Source: Parabacteroides sp. PFB2-10 (lineage in GTDB: Bacteria > Bacteroidota > Bacteroidia > Bacteroidales > Tannerellaceae). Taken from it: DNA of 64,000 nucleotides. Positions 1 through 8,900 of this stretch are shown piece after piece; positions within the stretch are counted from its first letter, which is position 1; each line of letters starts with the position of its first letter. The notes under the pieces were generated by a model, which did not search any database, had not been told where the DNA came from, and saw only the letters and a program-made list of their open reading frames with translations. The position numbers and the translations under genes were made by a program. Location: contig NZ_JARXWI010000006.1 of the NCBI RefSeq assembly GCF_029893085.1, forward strand, positions 124,001-188,000, read 5' to 3'.

Positions 1-208
1 CTTCCTCCGTCGTAATATCACGGAGCAGGGTAGGGCGGCTCTTCCCTTGATCGGTAATGCCTGGGATCGTACGCTTGGCCGCCGGTTCTTTGGCGACAAG
101 TTCTTCCACGTATGTGTTCCAGGCTCCGCAAGCGGGACATTTTCCCACCCATTTGGGCGAATCCGCGCCGCAGTCGGAACATATATATACTGTTTTTGTT
201 TTTGCCAT
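1..208 (-). CDS. radA: DNA repair protein RadA, N-terminal part (cut by window edge)
   Basis: The leftward reading frame starts at the ATG at 206-208 and runs off the window edge. The first 69 residues show the RadA zinc finger: C10-x2-C13 and C24-x2-C27 with the conserved stretch DSPKWVGKCPACGAWN. RadA is a RecA-like, DnaB-like ATPase that helps process recombination intermediates; the ATPase and Lon-like domains would lie outside the window. A TACATTTG -7 box lies 27 bases upstream. The identification is strong although only the N-terminus is visible. Confidence 0.93.
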   Translation of the reverse strand, partial: MAKTKTVYICSDCGADSPKWVGKCPACGAWNTYVEELVAKEPAAKRTIPGITDQGKSRPTLLRDITTEE

Positions 209-234
209 CGTGCAGTAGGTGTGATTATCAGACA

Positions 235-242
235 CAAATGTA
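235..242 (-). promoter_or_regulatory. -7 box for radA
   Basis: Read leftward the sequence is TACATTTG, an exact match to the Bacteroidetes -7 consensus TAnnTTTG, 27 bases before the radA ATG. No clear TTTG -33 box is seen at the usual spacing, so the assignment rests on one half of the promoter. Confidence 0.5.
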
Positions 243-323
243 TGAATAATAATTGTTTTGAACTGGAATTTTGCTGATTAGTGGATTTCCAGGATTAGAT
301 TTATTAATCAGCGAAATACTGGC

Positions 324-1490
324 TTAAGACAATCGGAAGGTGTAGTCGTTCTTCCCTCGGAACATACGGTAGATCCGGATATACAAGCTGTGGAGTGGTT
401 GGATGATCTCAAATAGGAACAATAGTCCGGTGGCTGGCTTTTGTTGCAGCATCTTGGCTGACTTATGCAAAATGACCGCTTTGGTGATAAAGCGGATAAC
501 AAACAGCAGCCCGGCAGCTACGCTAACAAGCCAATTGCCGGCCAGGCCGATCAGGATGGCAGCGACGACGGCTAAGAGGAAGAAGAAATAGCTAAGCTCT
601 TCCAACCGGTAGAAAAACAGTTTGCCCCCTTTATAAAAGCGTTGGGTAGCCGCGCGTGAAGCTTTCATCTCGCGCCAGATATTATAACGATCGACCTCCT
701 GCATCCGGGTGATGCTTTCCGGCGTGTAGATCACCTCGGTGTTCTTTCGGTTGGCAGATTCATTGATGAAAAGATCATCATCGCCGGCATGTAATCCTAA
801 GGATTTCTGGTAGCCATTGTGTTGAAAGAACAGCTCTTTGCGGTAAGAGAGATTGCGTCCGTTGCCAGTGAACGGGCGATGGCGCAATGCAGAAGAGAGA
901 TAAGACAAACCGGCCAATAGGTTATCATAGGCAATCAATTTGTGCATAAAGCCTCCTTTGAATTCATAAGCACAAAAGCCTAAGACAATCTCCGTGTCTT
1001 CCTTATAGGCATTACCGATAGAGGTGATCCAGTCGGTTGAAACAGGATGACAATTGGCTTCGGTAAAAAGCAAGAGGCTGTTTTTAGCCGCTTTAATACC
1101 CACGGTAAGCGCAAGCTTCTTGCGACTCAGGTATTTGACATCTTGGGGTATATAGGTATGGTAGAGATGTCCGTATTCCTGCTCGAATGTTTTAAGCACG
1201 TTGTCGCTTTCGTCGGTAGATCCGTCGTTGACAACAATGACTTCATAGTTCGGATAGTCTTGTTTGAGAAGCGAAGGAAGATTCTTTCGTAAGTTTTCCG
1301 ATTCATTCTTTGCATAAACCACGACCGAAACGGGCGGGTATTGTATTGTTTCCGGTTGGGTTCTTTTCTTGGCTCGACGCAAGGGGCGGGCAAAGGCAAT
1401 CAGCCAGTATAATAATTGAATGATAAAGAAAACCCCGACAATACCGGTCAATAGGAGTTCAAGCGGAGTAAATACGAATAGATGTTCCAT
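324..1490 (-). CDS. Membrane glycosyltransferase, family 2
   Basis: 388 residues. An N-terminal membrane segment (about residues 8-33) is followed by a GT-A domain starting PPVSVVVYAKNESENL, with VVNDGSTDES as the nucleotide-binding region. LHAGDDDLF matches the later acidic motif. Hydrophobic segments around residues 300-340 suggest C-terminal membrane anchoring, so it probably transfers sugar at the inner face of the cytoplasmic membrane. The substrate cannot be read from sequence. It starts 2 bases after the lysA stop and is likely cotranscribed with lysA, which is an unusual pairing. Confidence 0.88.
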   Translation of the reverse strand: MEHLFVFTPLELLLTGIVGVFFIIQLLYWLIAFARPLRRAKKRTQPETIQYPPVSVVVYAKNESENLRKNLPSLLKQDYPNYEVIVVNDGSTDESDNVLKTFEQEYGHLYHTYIPQDVKYLSRKKLALTVGIKAAKNSLLLFTEANCHPVSTDWITSIGNAYKEDTEIVLGFCAYEFKGGFMHKLIAYDNLLAGLSYLSSALRHRPFTGNGRNLSYRKELFFQHNGYQKSLGLHAGDDDLFINESANRKNTEVIYTPESITRMQEVDRYNIWREMKASRAATQRFYKGGKLFFYRLEELSYFFFLLAVVAAILIGLAGNWLVSVAAGLLFVIRFITKAVILHKSAKMLQQKPATGLLFLFEIIQPLHSLYIRIYRMFRGKNDYTFRLS

Positions 1491-1492
1491 GG

Positions 1493-2650
1493 TTATAATT
1501 CATCCGAATAATAGGCAACAGGTAAACGACGGCAATTGTATTGGGAAGCCATCACCTCTCCATAAGCACCGGCCGAACGCAAGGCGATCAGGTCGCCACG
1601 ATGGGCGCGGTTCAGTTCAACCTCTTTCCCAAACACATCCGAAGATTCGCAGATGGGACCGACCACGTCGTATAGTTCAACCTCGTCATCGTTGCTGATG
1701 TTTTCAATACGGTGATACGCATCGTACATAGCCGGACGGATCAGTTCGGTAAATCCGGCGTCAAGAATAGCAAACTGCTTCACCTCGCCCTTCTTTACAT
1801 ATAAAACCTTTGAGATCAGATTGCCACATTGGGCAACAATGGAACGTCCCGGCTCGAAATGAACCTGTTGCCCCGGTCGTACCTGCAAGAGTTTATGAAA
1901 GGCGGCAAAATAATTGTCGAATGGCGGGATAGGCATATGATTCGGATGATAGTAATCGATGCCCAGTCCTCCTCCGAAATTGATATGTTCCACCTGCAGT
2001 TCTCTTTTCTCTAACTCATCCTGTATATCATTGAAGCGGATGGCCAGGTTGCGGAAGGCGGAGATATCGGTGATCTGCGAACCGATATGGCTATGAATGC
2101 CGATCAGTTTCAGATTGTTCAATGTCTTCAATTGATCGAGCACATCATTCAGCATACTCAGGTTGATGCCGAATTTGTTCTCTTTCATGCCGGTTGTTAT
2201 CTTGGCGTGCGTACGGGCATCCACCTCCGGATTAATGCGAAGCGCGATAGAGGCTGTTTTTCCTCTGGCCGCAGCTATTTCGTTGATGATCTCGAGTTCG
2301 ACAGCCGACTCCACATTGAAACAAAAAATATCATTATCGAGACCTAATTCAATCTCCCAATCGGCCTTCCCTACACCGGCAAAGACAACTTTATCCGCCG
2401 GAAAACCTGCGTCGAGTGCCGCACGAACTTCGCCGCCACTGACACAATCCGCCCCGAAACCATACGCCGCAATAGTGGAAAGAATACGTGAGTTAGCATT
2501 TGCCTTGACCGCATAATGCACATGGTAGCCATACTTGCCCGATTCGGCCTTTACGGTGTCTAATGTCTCTTTCAACAGCGCTATATCGTAGTAATAGAAA
2601 GGTGTCGGAATCGCTTTGAATTTTTCTGTAGGAAATGTTCCTTTGAGCAT
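1493..2650 (-). CDS. lysA: Diaminopimelate decarboxylase
   Basis: About 385 residues. It decarboxylates meso-diaminopimelate to lysine with pyridoxal phosphate. The alanine-racemase-like barrel shows YAVKANAN (PLP lysine), GIHSHIGSQI, NFGGGLGIDYY and FEPGRSIVA; the C-terminal part has CESSDVFG and GAYGEVMASQYN. I place the start at 2650 (MLKGTFPTEKF). A longer frame to 2686 would add residues encoded by the GC-rich inverted repeat and is not convincing. It lies downstream of lysC, so the last and first steps of lysine synthesis sit together. Confidence 0.95.
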   Translation of the reverse strand: MLKGTFPTEKFKAIPTPFYYYDIALLKETLDTVKAESGKYGYHVHYAVKANANSRILSTIAAYGFGADCVSGGEVRAALDAGFPADKVVFAGVGKADWEIELGLDNDIFCFNVESAVELEIINEIAAARGKTASIALRINPEVDARTHAKITTGMKENKFGINLSMLNDVLDQLKTLNNLKLIGIHSHIGSQITDISAFRNLAIRFNDIQDELEKRELQVEHINFGGGLGIDYYHPNHMPIPPFDNYFAAFHKLLQVRPGQQVHFEPGRSIVAQCGNLISKVLYVKKGEVKQFAILDAGFTELIRPAMYDAYHRIENISNDDEVELYDVVGPICESSDVFGKEVELNRAHRGDLIALRSAGAYGEVMASQYNCRRLPVAYYSDEL

Positions 2651-2666
2651 AATGAATTGGAAAATA

Positions 2667-2749
2667 GCCCCACCAACCTCCCCCAAGGGGAGGCTTATGA
2701 GGCAAATTTATACTATTTTAAGCCTCCCCTTGGGGGAGGTTGGTGGGGC
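2667..2749. repeat. 31-bp perfect inverted repeat between lysA and lysC
   Basis: Arms 2667-2697 and 2719-2749 are exact reverse complements (31 bases each, 21-base loop). Each arm itself contains a short palindrome, CTCCCCAAGGGGAG-like. The right arm overlaps the 3' end of lysC, supplying its last codons and stop. It could act as a hairpin that limits read-through or stabilises the lysC message. It belongs to the GC-rich palindrome family seen elsewhere in the window. Confidence 0.9.
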
Positions 2750-4058
2750 CATTAAACAAATGATCGCTTAATGCTTGCAGCGCCTTTTTCTTGTCGTCGG
2801 CTTTGATCAACAGGGAAACGTTGTAGTTGCTACCGCCATACGAGATCATACGCACCGGGATATTCTTCAATGCCTGCACAATGCTGGCCTCGAATCCGAT
2901 GTTTTCCCAGTCCATATCGCCCACCACACAAACAATCACCATATCGGAGTCAACCGTTACCGTTCCGAATTTCTTCAGATCGTCGATGATCTCTTCCAGG
3001 TGTTTGCGGTTGTCGATCGTAACGGATACACCCACTTCCGAGGTAGTCACCATATCGATCGGTGTCTGGTAGTTTTCGAAAATCTCGAATACCTTACGCA
3101 GGAAGCCGGTGGCTAATAACATACGTCCACTCTTTATCTTAATAGCCGTGATGTTTTCTTTGGCTGCGACCGCTTTGATTTTGCCCTTCTCTGTTGCGTT
3201 AGAGATCAGTGTGCCGGGCGCTTCCGGTTCGATGGTATTCAATAGACGTACCGGGATGTTATTCAATTTGGCCGGAAGAATACAGGTCGGATGCAGGATC
3301 TTGGCTCCAAAATAGGCCAACTCAGCCGCTTCTTCGAAGTGAAGGTTGCGAACGGGCGCTGTTTTGTCGACAATACGCGGGTCATTGTTGTGCATACCGT
3401 CGATATCGGTCCAGATCTGAATCTCTTCCGAAGAGATAGCTGCTCCGATCAAGGAGGCAGTATAATCGCTGCCTCCACGTTGCAGGTTATCGATTTCACC
3501 ATATGCATTGCGGCAAATGTATCCCTGAGTGATAAACAGATCTGCATTTTTATTCTCTTCAAGCAGTTTGCTGAGTTTCTCTTTGATGTAAACCGGATCG
3601 GGTTCCGCATTCTTATCCGTACGCATATAATCCAACGCAGGCAGAAGAACAGAGTTAATGCCCTGCTCCTGCAGGTACAGATTCATCATACCGGTAGAGA
3701 TCAATTCGCCCTGTGCCAGGATTACGCGCTCTTCAAACAAGGTGAAGATATCTTTGGTAAAGGTGCGGATATGGTCGAAATGTGTTTTTATCAGTTCTTT
3801 GGCTTTCTGTTTATATTCGGGTGTACGATAAAGAGCTTCCACATGGTCATAATATTTCATGGCCAAACGGTTGATAATCTCATTGGCTCCATCCGGATTC
3901 TTCTTATACAGATAATCAGATATTTCCACTAATGAGTTGGTTGTACCGGACATGGCTGAGAGGACAACGATATTACGTTCGCCCGCAATCAGTTTTGCTA
4001 CATCTTGTATTCTCTGTGCTGATCCCACAGAAGTACCGCCAAACTTTAAAACTTTCAT
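2718..4058 (-). CDS. lysC: Aspartate kinase (monofunctional)
   Basis: 446 residues. It phosphorylates L-aspartate, the first step towards lysine, diaminopimelate, threonine and methionine. The start MKVLKFGGTSVGSAQRI has the K-F-G-G-T-S kinase motif; VVLSAMSGTTNSLV and RGGSDYTASLIGAAI are typical of the amino acid kinase fold. Two ACT-like regulatory domains fill roughly residues 300-440 (ITAIKIKSGRM, MVIVCVVGDM), so feedback inhibition is expected. No homoserine dehydrogenase domain is fused. The last residues, GPTNLPQGEA, are encoded by one arm of an intergenic inverted repeat, so the natural C-terminus has been replaced or extended by repeat DNA. Confidence 0.95.
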   Translation of the reverse strand: MKVLKFGGTSVGSAQRIQDVAKLIAGERNIVVLSAMSGTTNSLVEISDYLYKKNPDGANEIINRLAMKYYDHVEALYRTPEYKQKAKELIKTHFDHIRTFTKDIFTLFEERVILAQGELISTGMMNLYLQEQGINSVLLPALDYMRTDKNAEPDPVYIKEKLSKLLEENKNADLFITQGYICRNAYGEIDNLQRGGSDYTASLIGAAISSEEIQIWTDIDGMHNNDPRIVDKTAPVRNLHFEEAAELAYFGAKILHPTCILPAKLNNIPVRLLNTIEPEAPGTLISNATEKGKIKAVAAKENITAIKIKSGRMLLATGFLRKVFEIFENYQTPIDMVTTSEVGVSVTIDNRKHLEEIIDDLKKFGTVTVDSDMVIVCVVGDMDWENIGFEASIVQALKNIPVRMISYGGSNYNVSLLIKADDKKKALQALSDHLFNGPTNLPQGEA

Positions 4059-4116
4059 TTCCTTCTTTTGTAATTCTTATTAATAATCTTCTCTATGTCA
4101 GTCTCTAAAACGCTTG

Positions 4117-4124
4117 CAAAGTTA
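4117..4124 (-). promoter_or_regulatory. -7 box for lysC
   Basis: Leftward TAACTTTG, an exact TAnnTTTG match, in the ftsE-lysC gap, 58 bases before the lysC start. It suggests that lysC-lysA and the glycosyltransferase gene can be transcribed apart from the his genes. No good -33 partner is visible. Confidence 0.45.
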
Positions 4125-4133
4125 CATAAAAAA

Positions 4134-4805
4134 TTATTCCCCTACATCACTCAGGCAGGCATTCTCACATTTCACCACACGAGCCGGGTAATTATGAACC
4201 AATGTGTAGTTGTGCGTAGTCATCATAACTGCTGTTCCTTTCTGGCAGATATCATGCAGTAATTGTACGATCTGCCCGCTTGTTTCCGGGTCAAGATTGC
4301 CTGTCGGTTCGTCTGCCAGGATCAATTCCGGATGGTTGAGCAGGGCGCGAGCAATCACAATACGTTGCTGTTCGCCGCCGGATAACTCATGAGGCATCTT
4401 ATATCCCTTGGTTTGCATGCCCACCTGTTGCAATACCTCCTCGATGCGGGCATTGATCTCATTCTTCTTTTTCCAACCGGTGGCTTTGAGGGTGAACTCC
4501 AGGTTTTTGATTACCGAGCGATCGGTCAGTAGCTGGAAGTCCTGGAATACGATACCCAGTTTGCGGCGAAGATAAGGAATATCTTTCCGCTTGAGTTTGC
4601 GAAGATCATAGCCCATCAGCCAGGCTTCGCCCTCTTTGATAGGGATCTCCCCATAGAGCGATTTCAGGAGGCTGCTCTTCCCGGAGCCTACTTTACCAAT
4701 GATATATACAAACTCCCCATTCTGCAATGTGAAGTTGCAACCACGCAGAATCATATTCTCATCGCGGCTGATCTCTACGTTATCTAATCGGAGTAAGGTG
4801 TCCAT
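4134..4805 (-). CDS. ftsE: Cell division ATP-binding protein FtsE
   Basis: 223 residues, a single ABC ATPase domain. Walker A is GKVGSGKSS, the Q-loop lies in VFQDFQLL, the signature is LSGGEQQRI, Walker B is [12 protein letters not shown] and the switch histidine is in TTHNY. This pattern and length match FtsE, which partners FtsX to control peptidoglycan hydrolases at the septum. No ftsX is adjacent, so the FtsE call rests on sequence type; a LolD-like or other small exporter ATPase is the alternative. It lies between hisIE and lysC. Confidence 0.8.
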   Translation of the reverse strand: MDTLLRLDNVEISRDENMILRGCNFTLQNGEFVYIIGKVGSGKSSLLKSLYGEIPIKEGEAWLMGYDLRKLKRKDIPYLRRKLGIVFQDFQLLTDRSVIKNLEFTLKATGWKKKNEINARIEEVLQQVGMQTKGYKMPHELSGGEQQRIVIARALLNHPELILADEPTGNLDPETSGQIVQLLHDICQKGTAVMMTTHNYTLVHNYPARVVKCENACLSDVGE

Positions 4806-4821
4806 TCGAATTATGAATTGT

Positions 4822-4875
4822 GAATTATGAATTATGAATTACGAAGAGTCGAAAACAATTCATAATTCATAATTC
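4822..4875. repeat. Heptamer inverted repeat between ftsE and hisIE
   Basis: Arms 4822-4840 and 4857-4875 are perfect reverse complements of 19 bases built from the heptamer GAATTAT. The loop is 16 bases. Similar facing heptamer arrays occur at 6268-6328 and 62991-63076. Confidence 0.85.
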
Positions 4876-5469
4876 TCATTTGTGTCTCTTCTTCAGTTCC
4901 TTTGCCAGGTCTTCAATCCGCATGCCTTTGCTGGTGAGCAGGACAATGAGGTGATAGATCATATCGGAGGCTTCGTAAATAAAGCCTTCGTTGGTCCCAT
5001 TGGTGGCTTCGATCACTGTTTCTACAGCCTCTTCGCCAACCTTCTGCGCCATGCGGTTTACCCCCTTCTGGAAAAGTGAGGTGGTATAGGAACCTTCCGG
5101 CATCTCCTGCCGACGCACTTCGATAAAGTTCTGCAACTGCTTCAGGAACAATACATCCTCTTCGTTTTTCTCTCCAAAGCAGGTGTCCGTGCCTGTATGG
5201 CATACAGGTCCTGCCGGATTGGCCTTGATCAACAGGGTGTCATTGTCGCAATCTTCCTTGATCGATACCACCTGCAGGAAGTTTCCGCTGGTTTCCCCTT
5301 TCGTCCATAGACACTCGCGGCTGCGGCTGTAAAAGGTTACCTTTCCGGTTTTAACCGTTTTGTCGTAGGCCTCTTTATTCATAAAGCCCAGCATCAACAC
5401 TTTGCTGGTGTTATTGTCTTGTATGATAGCAGGGAGTAACCCGTTCAGTTTGTCAAAATCTAATTTCAT
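4876..5469 (-). CDS. hisIE: Bifunctional phosphoribosyl-AMP cyclohydrolase / phosphoribosyl-ATP pyrophosphatase
   Basis: 197 residues, cytoplasmic; carries out steps 2 and 3 of histidine synthesis. The HisI part (about 1-105) has FYSRSRECLWTKGETSGN, DCDNDTLL and the metal-binding cysteines of PVCHTGTDTCF. The HisE part (about 110-197) has SYTTSLFQKG and KVGEEAVETVIEA. It is the last his gene of the leftward run hisH-hisA-hisF-hisIE, 26 bases after hisF. Confidence 0.95.
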   Translation of the reverse strand: MKLDFDKLNGLLPAIIQDNNTSKVLMLGFMNKEAYDKTVKTGKVTFYSRSRECLWTKGETSGNFLQVVSIKEDCDNDTLLIKANPAGPVCHTGTDTCFGEKNEEDVLFLKQLQNFIEVRRQEMPEGSYTTSLFQKGVNRMAQKVGEEAVETVIEATNGTNEGFIYEASDMIYHLIVLLTSKGMRIEDLAKELKKRHK

Positions 5470-5495
5470 TCTAATTCATAATTAACAATTCATAC

Positions 5496-6248
5496 TTATC
5501 TTACGCAGATACCTTCGTTGCGCAGGTAGTCTTTTAGTTCGCTGATATTGATTTCACCAAAATGGAATACGCTGGCAGCCAATGCCGCGTCCGCCTTCCC
5601 TTGGATAAATGTATCTCTGAAATGCTCCATCTTGCCGGCGCCTCCGGATGCGATCACCGGAATATGCAGCTTGTCAGCCAACTCGGCCAGCGCCTCATTG
5701 GGATACCCCTCTTTCACACCGTCGTGCGTCATGCTGGTAAACAGGATCTCTCCCGCACCCCGGCTCTCCGCTTCGGCAGCCCATTCAAACAGTGTCCGTT
5801 CCGTAGGGATGCGTCCTCCGTTGAGGTAGCAAAGCCACCTGTCGTTTTCATAATTGGCATCGATAGCCACCACGCATACCTGACTCCCGAAGTTTTTAGC
5901 AATCTCTTCGATCAAAGCGGGATTACGCAAAGCAGCCGAATTGATCGATACCTTATCAGCACCGGCATTCAACAGACGATCGACATCCGTTATCTCATAG
6001 ATCCCGCCGCCAACCGTGAAAGGGATACTGATATTAGCCGCCACTTTCCGAACCAGATCCGTGAAGGTCTTGCGTCCCTCATGCGATGCCGTTATGTCCA
6101 GAAAAACCAACTCGTCGGCTCCCGCTTCGCTGTATTGAGCACCCAGTTCAACCGGGTCTCCCGCGTCACGGAAGTTAACAAAATTAACCCCTTTTACTGT
6201 CTTGCCGTCTTTTATATCCAGGCATGGAATGATTCGTTTTGCTAACAT
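5496..6248 (-). CDS. hisF: Imidazole glycerol phosphate synthase, cyclase subunit
   Basis: 250 residues, a (beta/alpha)8 barrel. With HisH it converts PRFAR and ammonia to imidazole glycerol phosphate and AICAR. The N-terminus [20 protein letters not shown] holds the catalytic Asp11; VVAIDANY contains the second catalytic Asp, and VGGGIY and ASGGAG form the phosphate sites. A heptamer inverted repeat separates it from hisA upstream. Confidence 0.96.
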   Translation of the reverse strand: MLAKRIIPCLDIKDGKTVKGVNFVNFRDAGDPVELGAQYSEAGADELVFLDITASHEGRKTFTDLVRKVAANISIPFTVGGGIYEITDVDRLLNAGADKVSINSAALRNPALIEEIAKNFGSQVCVVAIDANYENDRWLCYLNGGRIPTERTLFEWAAEAESRGAGEILFTSMTHDGVKEGYPNEALAELADKLHIPVIASGGAGKMEHFRDTFIQGKADAALAASVFHFGEINISELKDYLRNEGICVR

Positions 6249-6267
6249 AATCTCTTTTTTAATGATG

Positions 6268-6328
6268 AATTATGAATTATGAATTATGAATTTTTGAGTT
6301 CTTCCCTCATAATTCATAATTCATAATT
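6268..6328. repeat. Heptamer inverted repeat between hisF and hisA
   Basis: Arms 6268-6289 and 6307-6328 are exact 22-base reverse complements composed of AATTATG heptamers, with a 17-base loop. The right arm overlaps the hisA stop codon. Confidence 0.88.
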
Positions 6329-7043
6329 AACTAAAAGCGCTCAGCTCTTTTAGTGTTATCTTCCCTTCATAGATAGCCTTACCGAAAATAACCGCCGGTA
6401 TCTTGGCCTCCTGTAGTTTCTCTATATCTTTTATCGAGCTGACACCGCCACTGGCAATCACATACACCTCCACCGCTTCACGGATCTCTCGATAGAGATC
6501 AACTGCCGGGCCTTGCAACATGCCGTCGCGGCTGATATCCGTGCAGATCACCTTGGTGATGCCTTTTTGGTGGTATGATTCGATAAACGGGATCAGTTCC
6601 AGCTCCGTACTCTCTTCCCATCCGCTGATAGCAATCTTGCCCTCTTTCGCATCGGCACCGAGGATAATACGCTGGCTGCCATATTTTTCTATCCAGGAGG
6701 TAAAAACTTCCGGGTTTTTAACCGCAATGCTACCGCCGGTCACCATCTGAGCGCCACACTCAAAGGCAATCTCCAGGTCTGCCTCCTGCTTCAAGCCGCC
6801 TCCGAAATCAATCTGAAGATCGGTGCGTATGGCCAGTTTTTCCAAGGTACGGTGGTTGATAATACGTCCCATGCGGGCGCCATCGAGATCGACCACATGC
6901 AGCCGGCGTATGCCATGATCTTCAAACATCTTGGCTACTTCAAGCGGATCTTCGTTGTAGATCTTCTTTGTATTGTAATCCCCTTGCGTCAGGCGTACGC
7001 ACTTTCCGTCAATTATATCTATGGCAGGAATAAGTTCGATCAT
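6327..7043 (-). CDS. hisA: ProFAR isomerase
   Basis: 238 residues, (beta/alpha)8 barrel paralogous to HisF. It isomerises ProFAR to PRFAR in histidine synthesis. [23 protein letters not shown] carries the first catalytic Asp; [23 protein letters not shown] and ASGGVSS are standard HisA motifs. The gene overlaps hisH by 4 bases, indicating translational coupling. Confidence 0.96.
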   Translation of the reverse strand: MIELIPAIDIIDGKCVRLTQGDYNTKKIYNEDPLEVAKMFEDHGIRRLHVVDLDGARMGRIINHRTLEKLAIRTDLQIDFGGGLKQEADLEIAFECGAQMVTGGSIAVKNPEVFTSWIEKYGSQRIILGADAKEGKIAISGWEESTELELIPFIESYHQKGITKVICTDISRDGMLQGPAVDLYREIREAVEVYVIASGGVSSIKDIEKLQEAKIPAVIFGKAIYEGKITLKELSAFS

Positions 7044-7630
7044 ATATGCAGGAAATTTTGTAAAATGATTTCACCAACAGAACCACTCTTCTCGGGATGA
7101 AACTGGGTCGCGTAGAAATTATCCTTATGCAAAGCGGCGCTGAAAGGAAGGATATAGTCGGTCGTTGCCGCCGTATGTCCATTGATCGGCACATAATAGC
7201 TATGCACAAAATAGACAAACCGGCTTTCCAGATCAGAAGAGAGAAGTTCGCTCTTCACGTCTGTAATCGTGTTCCATCCCATATGCGGCACCTTGTCTTC
7301 ATGCTTTTGTGGAACAAAGCGTTTCACCTCCGTGTCGAATATGCCCAGGCAATCCGTATCGCCCTCTTCCGAATAGCGACACATCAGTTGCATACCCAGG
7401 CAAATGCCCAATACAGGTTGCTTTAATTCGCGAATAAGCTTATCCAGGTGATTGGATTTCAGGTATTCCATAGTCGTAAAAGCCTCGCCTACACCAGGAA
7501 AAATCACCTTGTCGGCCTTTCGGATCACCTCGTGATCGGCCGTGATCGTAGGAGTAACCCCTATGCGCTTCAATGCGTAGTCGACAGAATAAATATTTCC
7601 GGCATTGTATTTGATAATGGCTACTTCCAT
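7040..7630 (-). CDS. hisH: Imidazole glycerol phosphate synthase, glutaminase subunit
   Basis: 196 residues, class I glutamine amidotransferase that feeds ammonia to HisF. The nucleophile Cys is in [12 protein letters not shown] and the His-Glu pair is in QFHPEKSG. It is first in the run, with a TACTTTTG -7 box just upstream, so it probably heads the transcript. hisG, hisD, hisC and hisB are not in the window. Confidence 0.96.
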   Translation of the reverse strand: MEVAIIKYNAGNIYSVDYALKRIGVTPTITADHEVIRKADKVIFPGVGEAFTTMEYLKSNHLDKLIRELKQPVLGICLGMQLMCRYSEEGDTDCLGIFDTEVKRFVPQKHEDKVPHMGWNTITDVKSELLSSDLESRFVYFVHSYYVPINGHTAATTDYILPFSAALHKDNFYATQFHPEKSGSVGEIILQNFLHI

Positions 7631-7654
7631 TGCTTTTTATCTTTAAATCGACCG

Positions 7655-7662
7655 CAAAAGTA
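7655..7662 (-). promoter_or_regulatory. -7 box for the hisH-hisA-hisF-hisIE run
   Basis: Leftward TACTTTTG, exact TAnnTTTG, 25 bases before the hisH ATG. The expected leader is only about 20 bases, so an attenuator leader peptide ahead of this his group is unlikely. No TTTG at 19-21 bases upstream. Confidence 0.5.
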
Positions 7663-7878
7663 ACAAATTATCATGAGATATCGGTGTTTAGCTATCATTA
7701 ATATACTTGTAGAACGGGATTTTACTTTCTATTCTTTTATGGAGCTTTCAGCGAATAGCTTCCGCTTGGTAGGATGCGCGGAGAGTACTGTAAATAGGTA
7801 GGCGAAGAGAGGGGAATCGCTCGGGCAAGCCCACACCGTTCATTTTCGCACGCTAACTTTCTAAATGTTAAAATACGG

Positions 7879-7990
7879 ATTGTAAGCAAAATGACTGTTT
7901 TGCTTACAATTCCATACGTTAAAAAATGTTTCTCCCGGGAGTTTGTCTCCGAAGTCCCGCTTTTTTGCGCGCAAAGTCGGGCGGGAATTA
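7879..7990. repeat. Palindromic element A, left flank of the polysaccharide locus
   Basis: In the 541-base gap 7631-8171. A 13-bp stem (7879-7891 with 7898-7910, 6-base loop) built on TGTAAGCAAA / TTTGCTTACA is followed by a GTTAA tract, the palindrome CTCCCGGGAG (7932-7941) and CAAAGTC (7973-7979). The same parts in the same order and orientation recur at 31952-32090, at the other end of the locus. The rest of the gap holds no credible gene. Confidence 0.7.
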
Positions 7991-8100
7991 CAAATCGTAA
8001 ATTGGAGGTTTTGTCGGAAATAGGGAAATTAACAATTGTTTACATATAATTACGGGATGGTTGAATAGCTACATAATAAGGAGAATTCAATTGTTGTATT

Positions 8101-8148
8101 TAAAAACAATGTGGGTGTACCAAAGATAACTTTTGGTACACCCACATT
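8101..8148 (-). terminator. Terminator of the polysaccharide operon
   Basis: A 17-bp perfect stem (8108-8124 with 8132-8148) and 7-base loop. On the leftward strand it is followed by GTTTTTAAAT, so it reads as an intrinsic terminator after the tyrosine phosphatase gene that ends at 8172. Confidence 0.88.
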
Positions 8149-8171
8149 ATGTTGAAAGAGAGAAGAGTTAT

Positions 8172-8897
8172 TTACCAGACCAGATGATTATTCTCCAAGA
8201 GCCGGGTTAGTTCTTTCTTTTCGTTTTTATCGATATGGATCGACTCTATCCCTTTTTGGTATCTTTCCCAGTTATGGATGTCTGAACCGATATGATCATA
8301 ACGTCCCTCCTTCAGTAAAATACGAGCCATATCCTCCGCCCGCTTGCCGTAATGCCCCGAAAGCGATAATAGGTTGAGCTGCAGCTTACACCCTTTGTTT
8401 TTCAAATCCCTATAATCTGAATCGACCATATACATATAGCGCTCCGGATGTGCGATAATCGGATTATACCCGTCGAGCACCAAGTCATACAACAGCGTGA
8501 TCAGATCGGGTGGAGGTGCCATGTAGGAGGTCTCGACCAATACATGCCGGCCGTTCATAGCCAATAGTCCCTCCTGACGCCAAACCGGGAAGCCCATATC
8601 CAGCATATATTCGGCTGCCAGACGCAATTCGATATCTGCCGGCTTCTGAGAAAGTAATTCCTCAAATCTCTCCTGGTAAAGCGCTTTATAGTTCGTGTCG
8701 GTCGTATCCATCACATGGGATGTCAGATACATCCTTCGCACACCCAACCGGGCTAAAGCCGTTAGGGTACGGATCGATTCTTCCATCGTAACAACCCCAT
8801 CGTCGACACCCGGCAACAGATGCGCGTGTATATCGGTCATACCGTCCAATAGGGCGGTAGACAACAGACTCTCTTTGCGTGTAAAAAAAGAAAACAT
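8172..8897 (-). CDS. PHP-type tyrosine-protein phosphatase (CpsB/YwqE-like)
   Basis: 241 residues. The metal-binding motif DIHAHLLPGVDDG near residue 22, TSHVMDT, AAEYM, IIAHPERY and SDIHN follow the PHP-domain phosphatases that remove phosphate from Wzc-like kinases in Gram-positive and Bacteroidetes capsule loci. It begins 3 bases after the wzc-like stop, so kinase and phosphatase are produced together. Last gene of the operon, before a strong terminator. Confidence 0.9.
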   Translation of the reverse strand: MFSFFTRKESLLSTALLDGMTDIHAHLLPGVDDGVVTMEESIRTLTALARLGVRRMYLTSHVMDTTDTNYKALYQERFEELLSQKPADIELRLAAEYMLDMGFPVWRQEGLLAMNGRHVLVETSYMAPPPDLITLLYDLVLDGYNPIIAHPERYMYMVDSDYRDLKNKGCKLQLNLLSLSGHYGKRAEDMARILLKEGRYDHIGSDIHNWERYQKGIESIHIDKNEKKELTRLLENNHLVW

Positions 8898-8900
8898 CGT

